Positions 21,015 to 30,974 of a stretch of 64,000 nucleotides of DNA are shown here, piece by piece. How positions within the stretch are numbered: position 1 is the stretch's first letter; every line of letters starts with the position of its first letter. The notes below the pieces were generated by a model. That model was not told the DNA's origin. It ran no database searches and saw only the letters and a list, made by a program, of their open reading frames with translations. The translations under genes and the position numbers were made by a program. Source of the stretch: Legionella sp. PC1000 (lineage in GTDB: Bacteria > Pseudomonadota > Gammaproteobacteria > Legionellales > Legionellaceae); the NCBI RefSeq assembly GCF_014109805.1, contig NZ_CP059400.1, forward strand, positions 1 to 64,000. The letters run 5' to 3'.

Positions 21015-22118
21015 ATGACTAAAGAAGAGATAATTCAGGGAACAGGGCTTAGCCGCGCAGATCTGGACGCAGTATTTTTGTTGGAACGGGCTATCCAAAC
21101 GGATAAACACGATCCAGGTATTGAGTTAACCGCTGAAGAAAAAAAGGAAGTAATCGCTTTTTTAGAAAAGTCGATAAGTAATCTGGAATTAAACAAACAA
21201 CTTCTCGAGTTAGGGAAGCTGGAGCAGAGCGATACCGGAATTAGTTTTGCTGTGATGAGTATGCTAAGAAATATAACTTTTAAATCAAGGCATTGGCATG
21301 AAATTCGATCTGATGATCAGAAATTAACACTCTCTAAATTAGGTGCTCTATCTGATTTAGCTTCTCTTGCACGTGATTTGGCTGTACTTGAGCAATCGGG
21401 TTTAATAATTGAATCTTCCCCTTTAGCGGAACTGTATTCTGATGCCCAAAAAGCGTTAAAAGATGGTTTCTCCAAAGGTGTTGATATTTCTTCCCAGGCT
21501 ATGGTTTTTGAGATTAAAGCAAAAGGTGCTCCCATGTTACTCCATCCAAATTATGAAAAAGATGAGTTCGTCTTGTCTGAATTTCTCTATAGCGAGGAAT
21601 ATAGGATAAAGCTGGATAAGTTAATTGGAGGTGATGAACTAAAAGAATTTCTAAAAAAACATTTAGGTGATGACTGGTTACCGCAATTGGAAAATAAATT
21701 TGGGATAATTCAACGCGAAATCCATGATGCACAACTCATAGGTCCTATTTATCATGGGCTCATTCATCGGGATACATCAGCCCAAGAAGATTTTCGTGCG
21801 GAAGATAAAAGTCCAGTAACGCTTATTTGTTCTCCATTTGTAGGGATTTGTACTATGGCTGCTATTAAAGAATTAAATGAGCAACTGATACACGAATTGC
21901 GAAATAAGGGTGTTGAGGATATCCCTTCTCCTTTGCTGCAATTACCTGTTAGTGAAAAATTGGAGGCATTATCTCCTTCCCAATTTATTGATGTTTTGAA
22001 CAAAAAGGGTGCTTTAGAGCGATTACCTGGACAGGCAACAATAATGATGAAAGAGCGTTTGAGTGGTGCCAAAAACGAAGGCGAAAATGAGCGTCCTTTA
22101 AATCAACCCAAAAATTGA
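21015..22118 (+). CDS. Hypothetical protein, possible effector
   Basis: A 367-residue soluble protein without recognisable catalytic motifs. The N-terminal 60 residues are charged and helical (ELTAEEKKEVIAFLEKSI), the middle has alternating helices, and the tail (SGAKNEGENERPLNQPKN) is polar and disordered, a common look for Dot/Icm substrates. AGGTG lies well spaced before the ATG, and the preceding gene ends 11 bases upstream. No PmrA-like box was found before the pair. Function unknown. Confidence 0.7.
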   Translation: MTKEEIIQGTGLSRADLDAVFLLERAIQTDKHDPGIELTAEEKKEVIAFLEKSISNLELNKQLLELGKLEQSDTGISFAVMSMLRNITFKSRHWHEIRSDDQKLTLSKLGALSDLASLARDLAVLEQSGLIIESSPLAELYSDAQKALKDGFSKGVDISSQAMVFEIKAKGAPMLLHPNYEKDEFVLSEFLYSEEYRIKLDKLIGGDELKEFLKKHLGDDWLPQLENKFGIIQREIHDAQLIGPIYHGLIHRDTSAQEDFRAEDKSPVTLICSPFVGICTMAAIKELNEQLIHELRNKGVEDIPSPLLQLPVSEKLEALSPSQFIDVLNKKGALERLPGQATIMMKERLSGAKNEGENERPLNQPKN

Positions 22119-22130
22119 AAAACCTTTTCC

Positions 22131-22165
22131 TCCCTCTCCCTATTGTGGGAGAAGGACGGAGAGGC
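22131..22165. terminator. Hairpin between converging genes
   Basis: CTCTCCC and GGGAGA(AG) form a short stem around TATTGT, with further pairing of the flanking CCTC / GAGG. It lies between a plus-strand gene ending at 22118 and a minus-strand gene ending at 22176. A related sequence occurs near 8033-8063. Confidence 0.4.
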
Positions 22166-22175
22166 TTGAGCGAGT

Positions 22176-23576
22176 TTACTTAAGCCACTCGGTCAGTAAT
22201 GATTCCATTGTTTTTCGTGCCGCTCTCAAAGCGTCGGAATCAAGTGACGAAGGACTATGTAAATCGTCACAATGAGCTGCCCCTTGAATCAATTGATACG
22301 TTAATCTGGGGTTAATCGCGTTCCCATTTTTTTCTGCCAAAGAAAGGGCAGACCAGGGATCGTTTTCTCCATTAGTGAAATAAATATTGGATGCCAGGAT
22401 GTCCATTAAAGGAAAGTATAAGGTATTATTGAGTTCTTCTATATTGGCGGGTTGCATTAGACCAAACAAGCGCTGGCAGATATTATGGTGGTAATCCAGA
22501 TTTATTAATGAAGAGCGAGTAGAAAGCGCGGAATTGGGATGGGCATTTTGCCAATAACCGTATTCTTTGCATGATTGATAGTACCACTGGCGCATTCCTA
22601 AACCGTCTTTATAATCGCCGGGATTTTCGCTCATAGCGCCCTGGGCTGTCATATCTACTGCTTTAACCTGCATGTCTTGATATAATTTTTTAGCAAATTC
22701 AGCATACCCTTGGAGTGGTGTTGGGCTTGCAGATAAACTGGTGCAAAAGGTGTCACGCATTCCGTATTGCACTGCTGCAGCGCCGGTATCAGCAATCAAG
22801 TATAAAAAATCAACTGGATCAGCAACTGCAGATGCATCAAACAATGATTTCATTTGAGTCAGCTTCGCAGGATTGCTCAAGCTGGCTTCCACTTCGCTGA
22901 CTACCTCTCGCATTTGACTGGCGCATTGTAAGCCGGCAACCTGGGTGACATGTGCATCGTACTCAACAAAATCTTCTTTAGCCATTACAGGTGCTGATGA
23001 AGCTAGGGCACCGACAACCAAATAAGGAAATTTTAAACGGTAATAAGCCGACAAAGAGCCTGGATAAGAACCGCCAAAAGCAACCCATTTTCCGGTCCAG
23101 TTTTTTTCATTTTTTAAATGACGTTGGAAATAAGCCAAATCATCTAAAGCAGCTTCTGTAGTTAAGAAACGTAAGTCTTTAGTTGACAATGAATTGAAAG
23201 GTAAACTTTCACCATAATATCGATGTTCTAGGGCCACGAGCTTGGCATGAAATTTTTGTGCGTAATTTCTGATTGCGCCATTTAGTGCGCGCTTGGTGCA
23301 GGTGGCTTCGCCGCAAATATAGAAAAATACCGGTGAATCCTCTTTAGGGCCATAGGTTTCATCAATATAGTAACGTTGGGAAAAAGTTCCCGTAGCCGGA
23401 TCATTATGGTCGATCAATTGTTTAAAATACGCGAGTTGAATTGTTTTTTCAGCAATTAAAGGGATTTTTTCTTCTTGCTTTTTTTGCAAGTAACGCTCCA
23501 CAATTCCAGCATGAGTTGCAGAAAAAGTAGCGCAAAAGCCCAGAGAAAGTATCATCCATTTTTTAATATGCATCAT
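22176..23576 (-). CDS. S28-family serine peptidase (Pro-X carboxypeptidase-like)
   Basis: Secreted serine peptidase related to lysosomal Pro-X carboxypeptidase and DPP7, which cut next to proline. A signal peptide (ILSLGFCATFSATHA) is followed by the alpha/beta-hydrolase fold. The nucleophile is S170 in FGGSYPGS; the acid is likely Asp in NGENDPWSAL and the base His in GAAHCDDLHSP. EHRYYGESLPF is a family hallmark. The 466 residues fit. S28 proteins are mainly eukaryotic but are known in Legionella. The neighbouring secreted genes support an exported role. Confidence 0.9.
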   Translation of the reverse strand: MMHIKKWMILSLGFCATFSATHAGIVERYLQKKQEEKIPLIAEKTIQLAYFKQLIDHNDPATGTFSQRYYIDETYGPKEDSPVFFYICGEATCTKRALNGAIRNYAQKFHAKLVALEHRYYGESLPFNSLSTKDLRFLTTEAALDDLAYFQRHLKNEKNWTGKWVAFGGSYPGSLSAYYRLKFPYLVVGALASSAPVMAKEDFVEYDAHVTQVAGLQCASQMREVVSEVEASLSNPAKLTQMKSLFDASAVADPVDFLYLIADTGAAAVQYGMRDTFCTSLSASPTPLQGYAEFAKKLYQDMQVKAVDMTAQGAMSENPGDYKDGLGMRQWYYQSCKEYGYWQNAHPNSALSTRSSLINLDYHHNICQRLFGLMQPANIEELNNTLYFPLMDILASNIYFTNGENDPWSALSLAEKNGNAINPRLTYQLIQGAAHCDDLHSPSSLDSDALRAARKTMESLLTEWLK

Positions 23577-23610
23577 ATTTATTATCCTTAACTCAAATAA
23601 AGTCCCTTAG

Positions 23611-25248
23611 TTAGCTTGTAGCAAAAACCCTGACACAGCGAACACCATAAGTATTAATTTTGTTAATGGTTCCCTGAGTACTCACTCCATTAGCAAAAAA
23701 CTCCTGAAACCATGCATTATTTAGAGAGTCGGCGCTGGACTCAGTAGAACTCCAATATCGGCCATTTAATGACAATTCTGGAAGAAATCCCAAACTGTAT
23801 AAGTTAGTTACAATATTGGGTGTATTTGCAGGGCAATTCGCACTCGTACCGCCAGCTCCTGAGTTAAATATCCCTAATTCACAAATTGCAGGCAAATACC
23901 AGGTCCCAAAAGGTATTTCCCCACTATTATCCATACCAATTTGATGACATAAAGTGGCGGCATTAGGAATCATTCCTTCATAAGTCTCAAATATTCGCGC
24001 ACTGTTACAGGCACCGTCGGTAGCTCCATTGCAGTTATCAGGAGGGCTTGTCGATGTTTCTGTAATCCCTGAGATAGCCAGGGGAAATCCGCTCCAAACG
24101 AAGCTCGAACTTTCATCACTATCTTTCACTACAAATACTAGTGGAATATCTGGGGAAGGAAATACCACAGAATACACTAAATAACCGTCCATAGAAAAAG
24201 CCAGGGCGATTGAGGGTGGTAAGACAACATTATCCCCTGTGACTACTATTCCCCCCTGGGCCACAAAAACAGTAAAGAAGCCAGGTGAGACAATATTTAT
24301 CATGCACGATCCGTTTGCTGGAATTACAGCACATGTGGTACTGGTGACACCAGCTGCTATCCAGGAAGCAGGTAAAAGAACGCGCACATTAAACGCTGGA
24401 GTGCTGGTTAGATTCGCTACGAAAATGTTAACGCCGCCTGGATCGCCAGCGGGAATAATTGCATTAGTAGGAACAGACAGCATGGTTGTAGGTGACATAC
24501 TTACGTTGACTGCTATTGGAATAGAGTTCACAGCATTTGTTCCAAAGACTGTTGACGTAGTATTTCCTGGTGTAACTCCTGGTTGATAGGTGATTTGACA
24601 ACTGTTATTAGGCATTAAAAGGGCCGGACAGAAACTCACTACCCCAACCCCAAGCGGAGGTGATGATGCGATAGAAGCCTGCACATTTGAAGCCGGTAGA
24701 GTACCAATGTTAGTTACAGCGATTGATTGCGGCGAACCGCCTGCGATCAAATTTACTATATTAGATGATACGCTCAGTATTGCTTGTGGCTGAGTAGGAC
24801 ATGCTACCGCCTGCATATCAAAGAATGTTGCATTGGTATTTGATCCTTTAACCATGACATTGGGAATGAAAAAAGCAATGGAGGTATTGGTAAAAAAGGA
24901 AATGGTGCAACTTCTTCCGGGCAATAAAGAGGCCGGGCAGCCATTATTTTGCAGGACATAAAGAGAAAAAAAACCGTTTGTCGAAGAGGCCTGGATATTA
25001 TTTGCAGGAACTCTGGAGTTATTCGTAATGGTAACAGCCCCTGGCGTTGAGAGACATTGAGGTAAGTTTTGGCTTACTTGAATTACGCAATTTTGCAAAG
25101 ACTTGGAGCAGATGACGCCATTTTTACCGGTGCTTATGGTTAAGTGGGCTTTTTCAGCGGTTTTGGATGATTCGAGTGCCCAGAGAGATTGAATTGGAAC
25201 AATAAAAAAAAGAAAAAAATACAATGGTAGTTGCTGCAGGCGACGCAT
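23611..25248 (-). CDS. Secreted protein with Ig-like repeats and Lcl/DUF1566-like C-terminal domain (long paralogue)
   Basis: Paralogue of the gene at 6490-7740, 545 residues from the chosen start. Order: signal peptide (LPLYFFLFFIVPIQSLWA), a first module with paired Cys, an extra module of about 110 residues missing in the short paralogue (from about AILSVSSNIVNL to VNVSMSP, with CPALLMPNNSCQITYQ), a further module, then the Lcl/DUF1566 domain (WYLPAICELG, YWSSTESSADSLNNAWFQ, YGVRCVRVF). Translation could open further upstream, but AAGGATG spacing and the conserved MRRLQQLPLY place the start at 25248. The promoter region is also shared. Adhesion is a plausible but unproven role. Confidence 0.75.
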   Translation of the reverse strand: MRRLQQLPLYFFLFFIVPIQSLWALESSKTAEKAHLTISTGKNGVICSKSLQNCVIQVSQNLPQCLSTPGAVTITNNSRVPANNIQASSTNGFFSLYVLQNNGCPASLLPGRSCTISFFTNTSIAFFIPNVMVKGSNTNATFFDMQAVACPTQPQAILSVSSNIVNLIAGGSPQSIAVTNIGTLPASNVQASIASSPPLGVGVVSFCPALLMPNNSCQITYQPGVTPGNTTSTVFGTNAVNSIPIAVNVSMSPTTMLSVPTNAIIPAGDPGGVNIFVANLTSTPAFNVRVLLPASWIAAGVTSTTCAVIPANGSCMINIVSPGFFTVFVAQGGIVVTGDNVVLPPSIALAFSMDGYLVYSVVFPSPDIPLVFVVKDSDESSSFVWSGFPLAISGITETSTSPPDNCNGATDGACNSARIFETYEGMIPNAATLCHQIGMDNSGEIPFGTWYLPAICELGIFNSGAGGTSANCPANTPNIVTNLYSLGFLPELSLNGRYWSSTESSADSLNNAWFQEFFANGVSTQGTINKINTYGVRCVRVFATS

Positions 25249-25441
25249 AAAATTCATCCTTTTAATTAAACTGGGCGCGTAGTTATGCAACCATATTACA
25301 GACCCCATCTTTTTTGCAAGAGAGTGGGGCATTATCATGGGGTAATCCTTATAAAAAAGAAATATTAATTGAACAATTTACTTGTAGATTGTTTATTTCC
25401 ATGCCATCATGGTGCCAGTGTAAATTTTTTGAGTGATTTTT

Positions 25442-27091
25442 ATGTTAAAAAAACTGCTAAACTTTACTCTTGTTTTAGTTTCTTCTAATGCATTTGCTGT
25501 AACAGAGCTGGATTTATATCAAGCTCCATTAAGCAGTTTGAACCAATTTCCACTCAAACAACAATCAACAATAAACGCACGTGCAGCCGCTCCAATTGCA
25601 GAAAAGAATGCACTGCAGCAAGTGAATCAGACTCAAGAGCACTCAAAAACGATCCTGAGATACCAACAAATGTATCGGGGAATCCCTGTTGTTGGCGCAC
25701 AAATTATGATTACTAAAGAGGATGCGCAAGTCAATGGACATTTACTTAACGGCATCCAACTGGATACGAAGCCCGCACTGACTTCAAAAGAGGCTGTTGA
25801 TTTGGCTAAAAAATCCTGGTTCAGTTTTAATCCTCAAATGCCTACTTATGAGGAATTGATTGAGTTACAAATTAGGGCAGAGCAAAATAATGAACTGAAA
25901 CTGGTTTATCAGGTTTCATTTAAAACCACTCAAAGTGATAATAAACCAGCATGGCCATTTTTTATTGTAGATGCACAAAGCGGCGAAATCACCAAACAAT
26001 GGAATAACATAAAAAATTTTATGGATGGCGGTCCGGGTGGAAATGAAAAAGTTCATGAATACTGGTATGGAAGAGATGGATTGCCTTTCCTGGAAGTTAC
26101 TCAAAATGGCAGCCAATGCATTATGGATATCGCTAAGGTAAAGCTGGTCAATCTGGGGTCTGCCTGGGATTGGAATGATCTTTTGATTACTCCTTTTCAA
26201 TATCCTTGTAGCAAGAATATAGAAGAAAACATCAATGGTGCATTTTCACCAACCAATGATGCTTATTATTTTGGCCAGACCATAGTGGATATGTATAAAG
26301 AATGGTATGGGGTCAATGCACTGCAAAATACTAATGGAAGCCCAATGCAGTTAGTCATGCGTGTCCATTTTGGCCAACATTATGATAATGCTTTTTGGGA
26401 TGGACAATTTATGTCTTTTGGCGATGGGGAGGATTTTTATCCCTTGGTATCTCTAGATGTAGCGGGTCATGAGGTAACCCATGGTTTTACTGAGCAGCAT
26501 TCGGGCCTTGAATACCATGATCAGTCAGGCGCCCTCAATGAGTCTTTATCCGATATGGCAGGTCAGGCATCGCGTGCGTATCTCTTGGAAAAGTTTCCTC
26601 AGCTCTATAATAAACTTTACTTAGAGCCAAATACTGTAACTTGGGGTATCGGTGAAACGATTGTTCGTGATTCTTTTGGTAAAGCGTTACGCTTTATGGA
26701 TTATCCTTCTTCAGATGGTAGCTCGGCGGATTGTTTGGATAAAAATCTAGCGCAAAGTTATGGGGCATATTGCGCGATTAGTTATCCCGAACTGGTTGCT
26801 TACGCAAAATCACATATTTCTAATCCTCAGGAAAGACAAAGTTTTATTGTGCACACGGCCAGTGGCGTATTTAATAAAGCATTTTATTTATTGGCCAAAA
26901 ATATAGGCATTAAGCAGGCTTACCAGATGATGATTATCGCCAACAGCAAGTATTGGACTCCTACCACTAATTTTATTCAAGGTGCTTGTGGTGTCCTGTA
27001 TGCTGCAAAAGATATGAGCGTTGATCAGAAAATGGTTCAGTCTGTTTTTGGTCAAGTAGGTGTGAAGACTATCAGTTGTAAGATAAATTAA
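25442..27091 (+). CDS. M4 (thermolysin/ProA-like) zinc metalloprotease
   Basis: Secreted metalloprotease of 549 residues. A signal peptide (LLNFTLVLVSSNAFA) precedes FTP/PepSY-type propeptide domains (about 20-190). The mature domain has HEVTH at 343-347 with zinc-binding H343 and H347 and catalytic E344, third ligand E367 in GALNESLSD, and the catalytic His region in the M4 C-terminal domain (VHTASGVFNKAFYLLA). It is clearly related to L. pneumophila ProA/Msp (shared PMQLVMRVHFGQ, HGFTEQHSGLEY) but diverged, so it is likely a paralogue. An upstream GTG adds 3 residues; ATG at 25442 is preferred. ProA-type proteases leave by type II secretion. Confidence 0.92.
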   Translation: MLKKLLNFTLVLVSSNAFAVTELDLYQAPLSSLNQFPLKQQSTINARAAAPIAEKNALQQVNQTQEHSKTILRYQQMYRGIPVVGAQIMITKEDAQVNGHLLNGIQLDTKPALTSKEAVDLAKKSWFSFNPQMPTYEELIELQIRAEQNNELKLVYQVSFKTTQSDNKPAWPFFIVDAQSGEITKQWNNIKNFMDGGPGGNEKVHEYWYGRDGLPFLEVTQNGSQCIMDIAKVKLVNLGSAWDWNDLLITPFQYPCSKNIEENINGAFSPTNDAYYFGQTIVDMYKEWYGVNALQNTNGSPMQLVMRVHFGQHYDNAFWDGQFMSFGDGEDFYPLVSLDVAGHEVTHGFTEQHSGLEYHDQSGALNESLSDMAGQASRAYLLEKFPQLYNKLYLEPNTVTWGIGETIVRDSFGKALRFMDYPSSDGSSADCLDKNLAQSYGAYCAISYPELVAYAKSHISNPQERQSFIVHTASGVFNKAFYLLAKNIGIKQAYQMMIIANSKYWTPTTNFIQGACGVLYAAKDMSVDQKMVQSVFGQVGVKTISCKIN

Positions 27092-27346
27092 ATCAGCACC
27101 CTTTCCTGGCCCGGGAAATGTGATTGTGTTCGTCTCGGGTTCCACTAAACTTGGTTCTGTGTCCGTGCTTTCCCAACTTATGCTCTGCAGCGGGTTTGGA
27201 AAGGTCGCATATGTTCCATTTATGTCCGCGTGTAATTCATAAAGCATTTTTTTTGCTCTACATGTTGTTTGCCGGTCAACAGAATTAGTATATAATTACC
27301 CTGTTTTTTAATATGCGTTCACTATTTTATTTAGGTTGGTAGCCGA

Positions 27347-28264
27347 ATGGTCATCTTTTTCATTACTCTAAGCATTTTGGTATTAAGCCTGCTTTGTGTA
27401 GCCGTGATGGTTTTCAAGCTCATTCGTCAACCCGCCGAGCCTATATCTTTAATGCAATATTTGAAATTAATTATAAGTGGAGTGATTGCGTTTATTGCAG
27501 ACACTTTGGGTGTTGGAAGTTTCGCTGTCAACGTGGCTTTGGCAAAATTGACGGGCACATTCCGGGATGACGAAATGCCTGCTGTAAATAATGGAGCACA
27601 AGTGATCCCAGGGACAATAGAATCTTTATTTTTTATGGGGTTGGTAGATGTTGATTTGACTACGCTTCTCACCTTAGTCATGGGTACTTGTGTTGGGGGT
27701 CTGGTTGGTGGTTTTGTTGTAAGTCATATGAGTAAACAGACAATTCGTTTAGCTATGGTTTGCTGTTTTGCTTTAATTATTCTGCTTTTAATTTCACATC
27801 AATTTCGTCTGTTACCTGTTGGAGGTGAATTAACTGAATTGCATTCATGGAAATTAATCGTGGGCTTTTTAGCGATGGTGGTTTGCGGTGCCTTAACCTC
27901 AGTGGGTATAGGTTTATTTGTTATGGTGCAAGGGGTACTGTTTTTAATGAATGTTTCGCCTGTAGTGGCGTTCCCAATTATGACTACTGCAGGAGCCATG
28001 CAGCAACCATTAACTACTTTTGTATTCTTGAAACATAACAAAATCCCTTTAAAGAAAACCATGATTCTAAGTCTTGCAGGTTGCTTCGGTGTTTTTATAA
28101 CGATTCCTATTTTTATGCAGTTAACCATTACCTGGTTGCATTTTCTTTTATTATTCATCCTGACTTATAATTTTTTTGCGGTGGGCCGTTCGTATTTACG
28201 CTCCAGACCAAAAAAACTTTATGCACAAACTCCAACACCTGCGTCCCTTGTAGCAACTGAATAA
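27347..28264 (+). CDS. TSUP (TauE/SafE) family membrane transporter
   Basis: Inner-membrane protein of 305 residues with about eight hydrophobic spans and the family's paired glycine-rich motifs (ADTLGVGSFAVNVALAK near residue 50 and SVGIGLFVMVQGVLF near 190). TSUP proteins move sulfite, sulfoacetate or other small anions. The substrate cannot be told from sequence. A perfect 11-bp hairpin follows. No sulfur-metabolism gene adjoins it. Confidence 0.85.
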   Translation: MVIFFITLSILVLSLLCVAVMVFKLIRQPAEPISLMQYLKLIISGVIAFIADTLGVGSFAVNVALAKLTGTFRDDEMPAVNNGAQVIPGTIESLFFMGLVDVDLTTLLTLVMGTCVGGLVGGFVVSHMSKQTIRLAMVCCFALIILLLISHQFRLLPVGGELTELHSWKLIVGFLAMVVCGALTSVGIGLFVMVQGVLFLMNVSPVVAFPIMTTAGAMQQPLTTFVFLKHNKIPLKKTMILSLAGCFGVFITIPIFMQLTITWLHFLLLFILTYNFFAVGRSYLRSRPKKLYAQTPTPASLVATE

Positions 28265-28275
28265 TAGTTCTATAG

Positions 28276-28302
28276 TTACACGCTCATTTTGTGAGCGTGT
28301 AA
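28276..28302 (+). terminator. Hairpin after the TSUP transporter gene
   Basis: TTACACGCTCA-TTTTG-TGAGCGTGTAA is an 11-bp perfect stem 11 bases after the stop codon. No T tract follows. Confidence 0.6.
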
Positions 28303-28349
28303 AGTATATAGTATGATTAGCTAATTTTAAGGTTAAAAAAGTACCTACT

Positions 28350-28829
28350 ATGGATGAACCAGTCAGTAAATCACAAAAAAAACGAGATGCCGATTTTTTA
28401 CAAAAAATGGGCGTAAAATTGATTGACTTGAGTTTGTCTAAACTTGAGTTACTTCCACTTCCTGAAAATCTGTACAAAGCAATTATCGATGCAAGGTCCA
28501 TTAAAAGTCATGGTGCTAAAAGAAGACAAGCACAATTAATTGGAAAGTTAATGCGTGCTGCTGATCATGAAGAAATTTTGGCAGCTTATGAGCGTTTACT
28601 TGAAGAAGATAAATCGGTAACGGCATCGTTTCATGAGGTTGAACATTGGCGTGATCGCTTGCTTAACGAGGGTAAAGAAGCATTAACTGCATTTATTGAA
28701 GCGCATCAACCTGAAGATGTGCAGCATTTAAGGCAATTAATTAAAAAAGCGGTTGATGATCAGCAGAAAGAAAAAAATACAGGCGCTGCTAAAGCTCTTT
28801 TTCGCTATTTGAGGTCATCCATAGAATGA
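28350..28829 (+). CDS. darP: Ribosome-associated protein DarP (YjgA, DUF615)
   Basis: Small helical protein that binds late 50S assembly intermediates. The 159 residues contain the family hallmarks SKSQKKRDADFLQKMG at the N-terminus, SLSKLELLPLPENLYKAI and the ARSIKSHGAKRRQAQLIGKLMR motif. It overlaps rlmL by 4 bases, a sensible pairing because both act on the large ribosomal subunit. Confidence 0.93.
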   Translation: MDEPVSKSQKKRDADFLQKMGVKLIDLSLSKLELLPLPENLYKAIIDARSIKSHGAKRRQAQLIGKLMRAADHEEILAAYERLLEEDKSVTASFHEVEHWRDRLLNEGKEALTAFIEAHQPEDVQHLRQLIKKAVDDQQKEKNTGAAKALFRYLRSSIE

Positions 28830-30949
28830 AATATTCTCTATTTATAAGCTGTCCGCGCGGACTTGAATATTTATTGGAAGAAGAGTCGAAAGCGTTAGGT
28901 TTATCAGTTACGCGTGTCAATCCGCAAGGAGTTTATGGAGAAGCGGATTTACTGACCCTTTACAAATTATGTCTTTGGTCACGAATAGCCAATCGCGTGC
29001 AATTAATTCTTTTTAGTGGCTATGCGAGTAATGAACAGGCGCTGCATCAACTGTGTACCGATTTTCATTGGCAGACTGTATTTTCACACGATAAAACGAT
29101 TGCCATCGAATTTCATGGATTTTCAGAGCACATCCGTAATACGATGTTTGGTGCACAGGTAGTTAAAGATGGAATAGTCGATCATTTTCGTCGCTTAAAT
29201 CATTCGCGCCCTTCAGTAGATAAAGAAAAACCACAAATTCTTATTCATGCCTATCTGAAAAATGATGTGATTACTGTGAGTTTTGATCTCACTGGATACA
29301 GTTTGCACCAAAGAGGGTATCGTCATAAAGCGGGTGCTGCACCTTTAAAGGAAAATGTAGCTGCTGCACTACTTATGCGTGCAAAATGGCCAGAATTAGC
29401 TGCTAAAGGGTATGCTTTGCATGATCCCTTTTGTGGGGCAGGTACTTTAGTTATTGAAGCCGCCATGATGGCAGCACATATAGCTCCTGGCTTATTGCGT
29501 CAGGATCAATCCTTACAATATTGGGCACAACATCAATCTTCATTATGGGAAAAATTACGGGTAGATGCCTTGCAACAAGTTAAAACGCTGCCCCTGACCT
29601 TATTGGGTACTGACTCAGATAACAAAATAATTGCTACTGCACGCAAAAATGCTGAACTCGCTGGTGTGGGGCCACTGGTTGATTTTAAAACTCAAGCACT
29701 ACATGAGATTAAGGCTCCGGCAACAAAGGGATTAGTTATATGTAACCCTCCTTATGGCGAACGCTTAAGCGAGGTGACGCATTTGGTTCCACTCTATCAG
29801 CAATTGGGTAAGATTTTGCATGCACATTATCAAGGTTGGCAGGCTGCAATTTTGACCTCCAATCCTATGTTAGCCAAAGCCTTAGGACTTCGCGCCAGCA
29901 AACAATACACCATATATAACGGTGCATTGGAATGCAAACTGTATTATTTGGATATTCATGTAGCGAACGAGCTTAAAGGAATCATGAGCAATACCTTATC
30001 TGAAGGGGCGCAGATGCTCTTTAATCGACTGGAAAAAAATTATCGTCATTTACAAAAGTGGGCGAAAAAAAATCATATTTCGTGTTATCGAATATATGAT
30101 GCAGATTTGCCTGAATACGCATATGCAATAGATATATATAATGATTGTGCTGTACTCCAAGAATATGCTGCTCCTGCAAGTATTCCTGCCCATAAAGCAG
30201 AGAAACGCAGCTTGGAAGTAATGCAAGTTGTTCCCAGAGCGTTAGGGTTGGAAGCGGATCAATTGGTAATAAAGCAACGCAAACAACAAAAAGGCAGCGA
30301 GCAATACCAAAAATTAGGGCAAAGTCGAAAAACCATGGTGGTTACAGAGGGACAAGCTAAATTTAAAGTTAATTTATATGATTATCTGGATACGGGTTTA
30401 TTTTTGGATCATCGATTAATGCGCCTTAGCTTTGCCAAATTAAAGCCAGGAACACGATTTCTCAATTGTTTTTGTTATACAGCCAGTGCCAGTGTTCATG
30501 CGGCTTTAGCCGGAGCATCGACAACTAATGTCGATCTCTCCAATACTTATTTGAGTTGGGCTGAAGAAAATTTCAAATTAAATCATCTTGATTTATCGAA
30601 GCACCAATTTGTGCAGTTTGATTGTCGTGAATGGATGCGAATTACTCGCGATCGTTTTGATGTTATTTTTTTAGATCCACCTAGTTTTTCCAACTCTAAG
30701 CGCATGACGGATACTTTGGATATTCAACGTGATCATGTTTCTTTGGTGAATTCTGCTATGCGTTTGCTAAACCCAAACGGAGTTTTATATTTTTCTACTA
30801 ATTTTCGTCAATTTAAATTGGATCCCCAACTTATAGAAAAATATTCAGTGCAGGATATTAGCGCTCAAACAATAGATCAGGACTTTAAACGAAATCAAAA
30901 AATTCATCGCTGTTTTAAAATAATGATGCCGCAATTTGCCAATACATGA
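28826..30949 (+). CDS. rlmL: Bifunctional 23S rRNA methyltransferase RlmKL
   Basis: Fused enzyme making m2G2445 (RlmL half) and m7G2069 (RlmK half) in 23S rRNA. The 707 residues have an N-terminal THUMP domain, a first Rossmann methyltransferase (DPFCGAGTLVIEA and the catalytic NPPYGERL), and a second C-terminal one (FLNCFCYTASASVHAALAG, DVIFLDPPSFSNSKR). Length fits the gammaproteobacterial fusion. The start overlaps darP by 4 bases. Confidence 0.95.
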   Translation: MKYSLFISCPRGLEYLLEEESKALGLSVTRVNPQGVYGEADLLTLYKLCLWSRIANRVQLILFSGYASNEQALHQLCTDFHWQTVFSHDKTIAIEFHGFSEHIRNTMFGAQVVKDGIVDHFRRLNHSRPSVDKEKPQILIHAYLKNDVITVSFDLTGYSLHQRGYRHKAGAAPLKENVAAALLMRAKWPELAAKGYALHDPFCGAGTLVIEAAMMAAHIAPGLLRQDQSLQYWAQHQSSLWEKLRVDALQQVKTLPLTLLGTDSDNKIIATARKNAELAGVGPLVDFKTQALHEIKAPATKGLVICNPPYGERLSEVTHLVPLYQQLGKILHAHYQGWQAAILTSNPMLAKALGLRASKQYTIYNGALECKLYYLDIHVANELKGIMSNTLSEGAQMLFNRLEKNYRHLQKWAKKNHISCYRIYDADLPEYAYAIDIYNDCAVLQEYAAPASIPAHKAEKRSLEVMQVVPRALGLEADQLVIKQRKQQKGSEQYQKLGQSRKTMVVTEGQAKFKVNLYDYLDTGLFLDHRLMRLSFAKLKPGTRFLNCFCYTASASVHAALAGASTTNVDLSNTYLSWAEENFKLNHLDLSKHQFVQFDCREWMRITRDRFDVIFLDPPSFSNSKRMTDTLDIQRDHVSLVNSAMRLLNPNGVLYFSTNFRQFKLDPQLIEKYSVQDISAQTIDQDFKRNQKIHRCFKIMMPQFANT

Positions 30950-30974
30950 AACGGGACTGTAACAGGATGTACGA

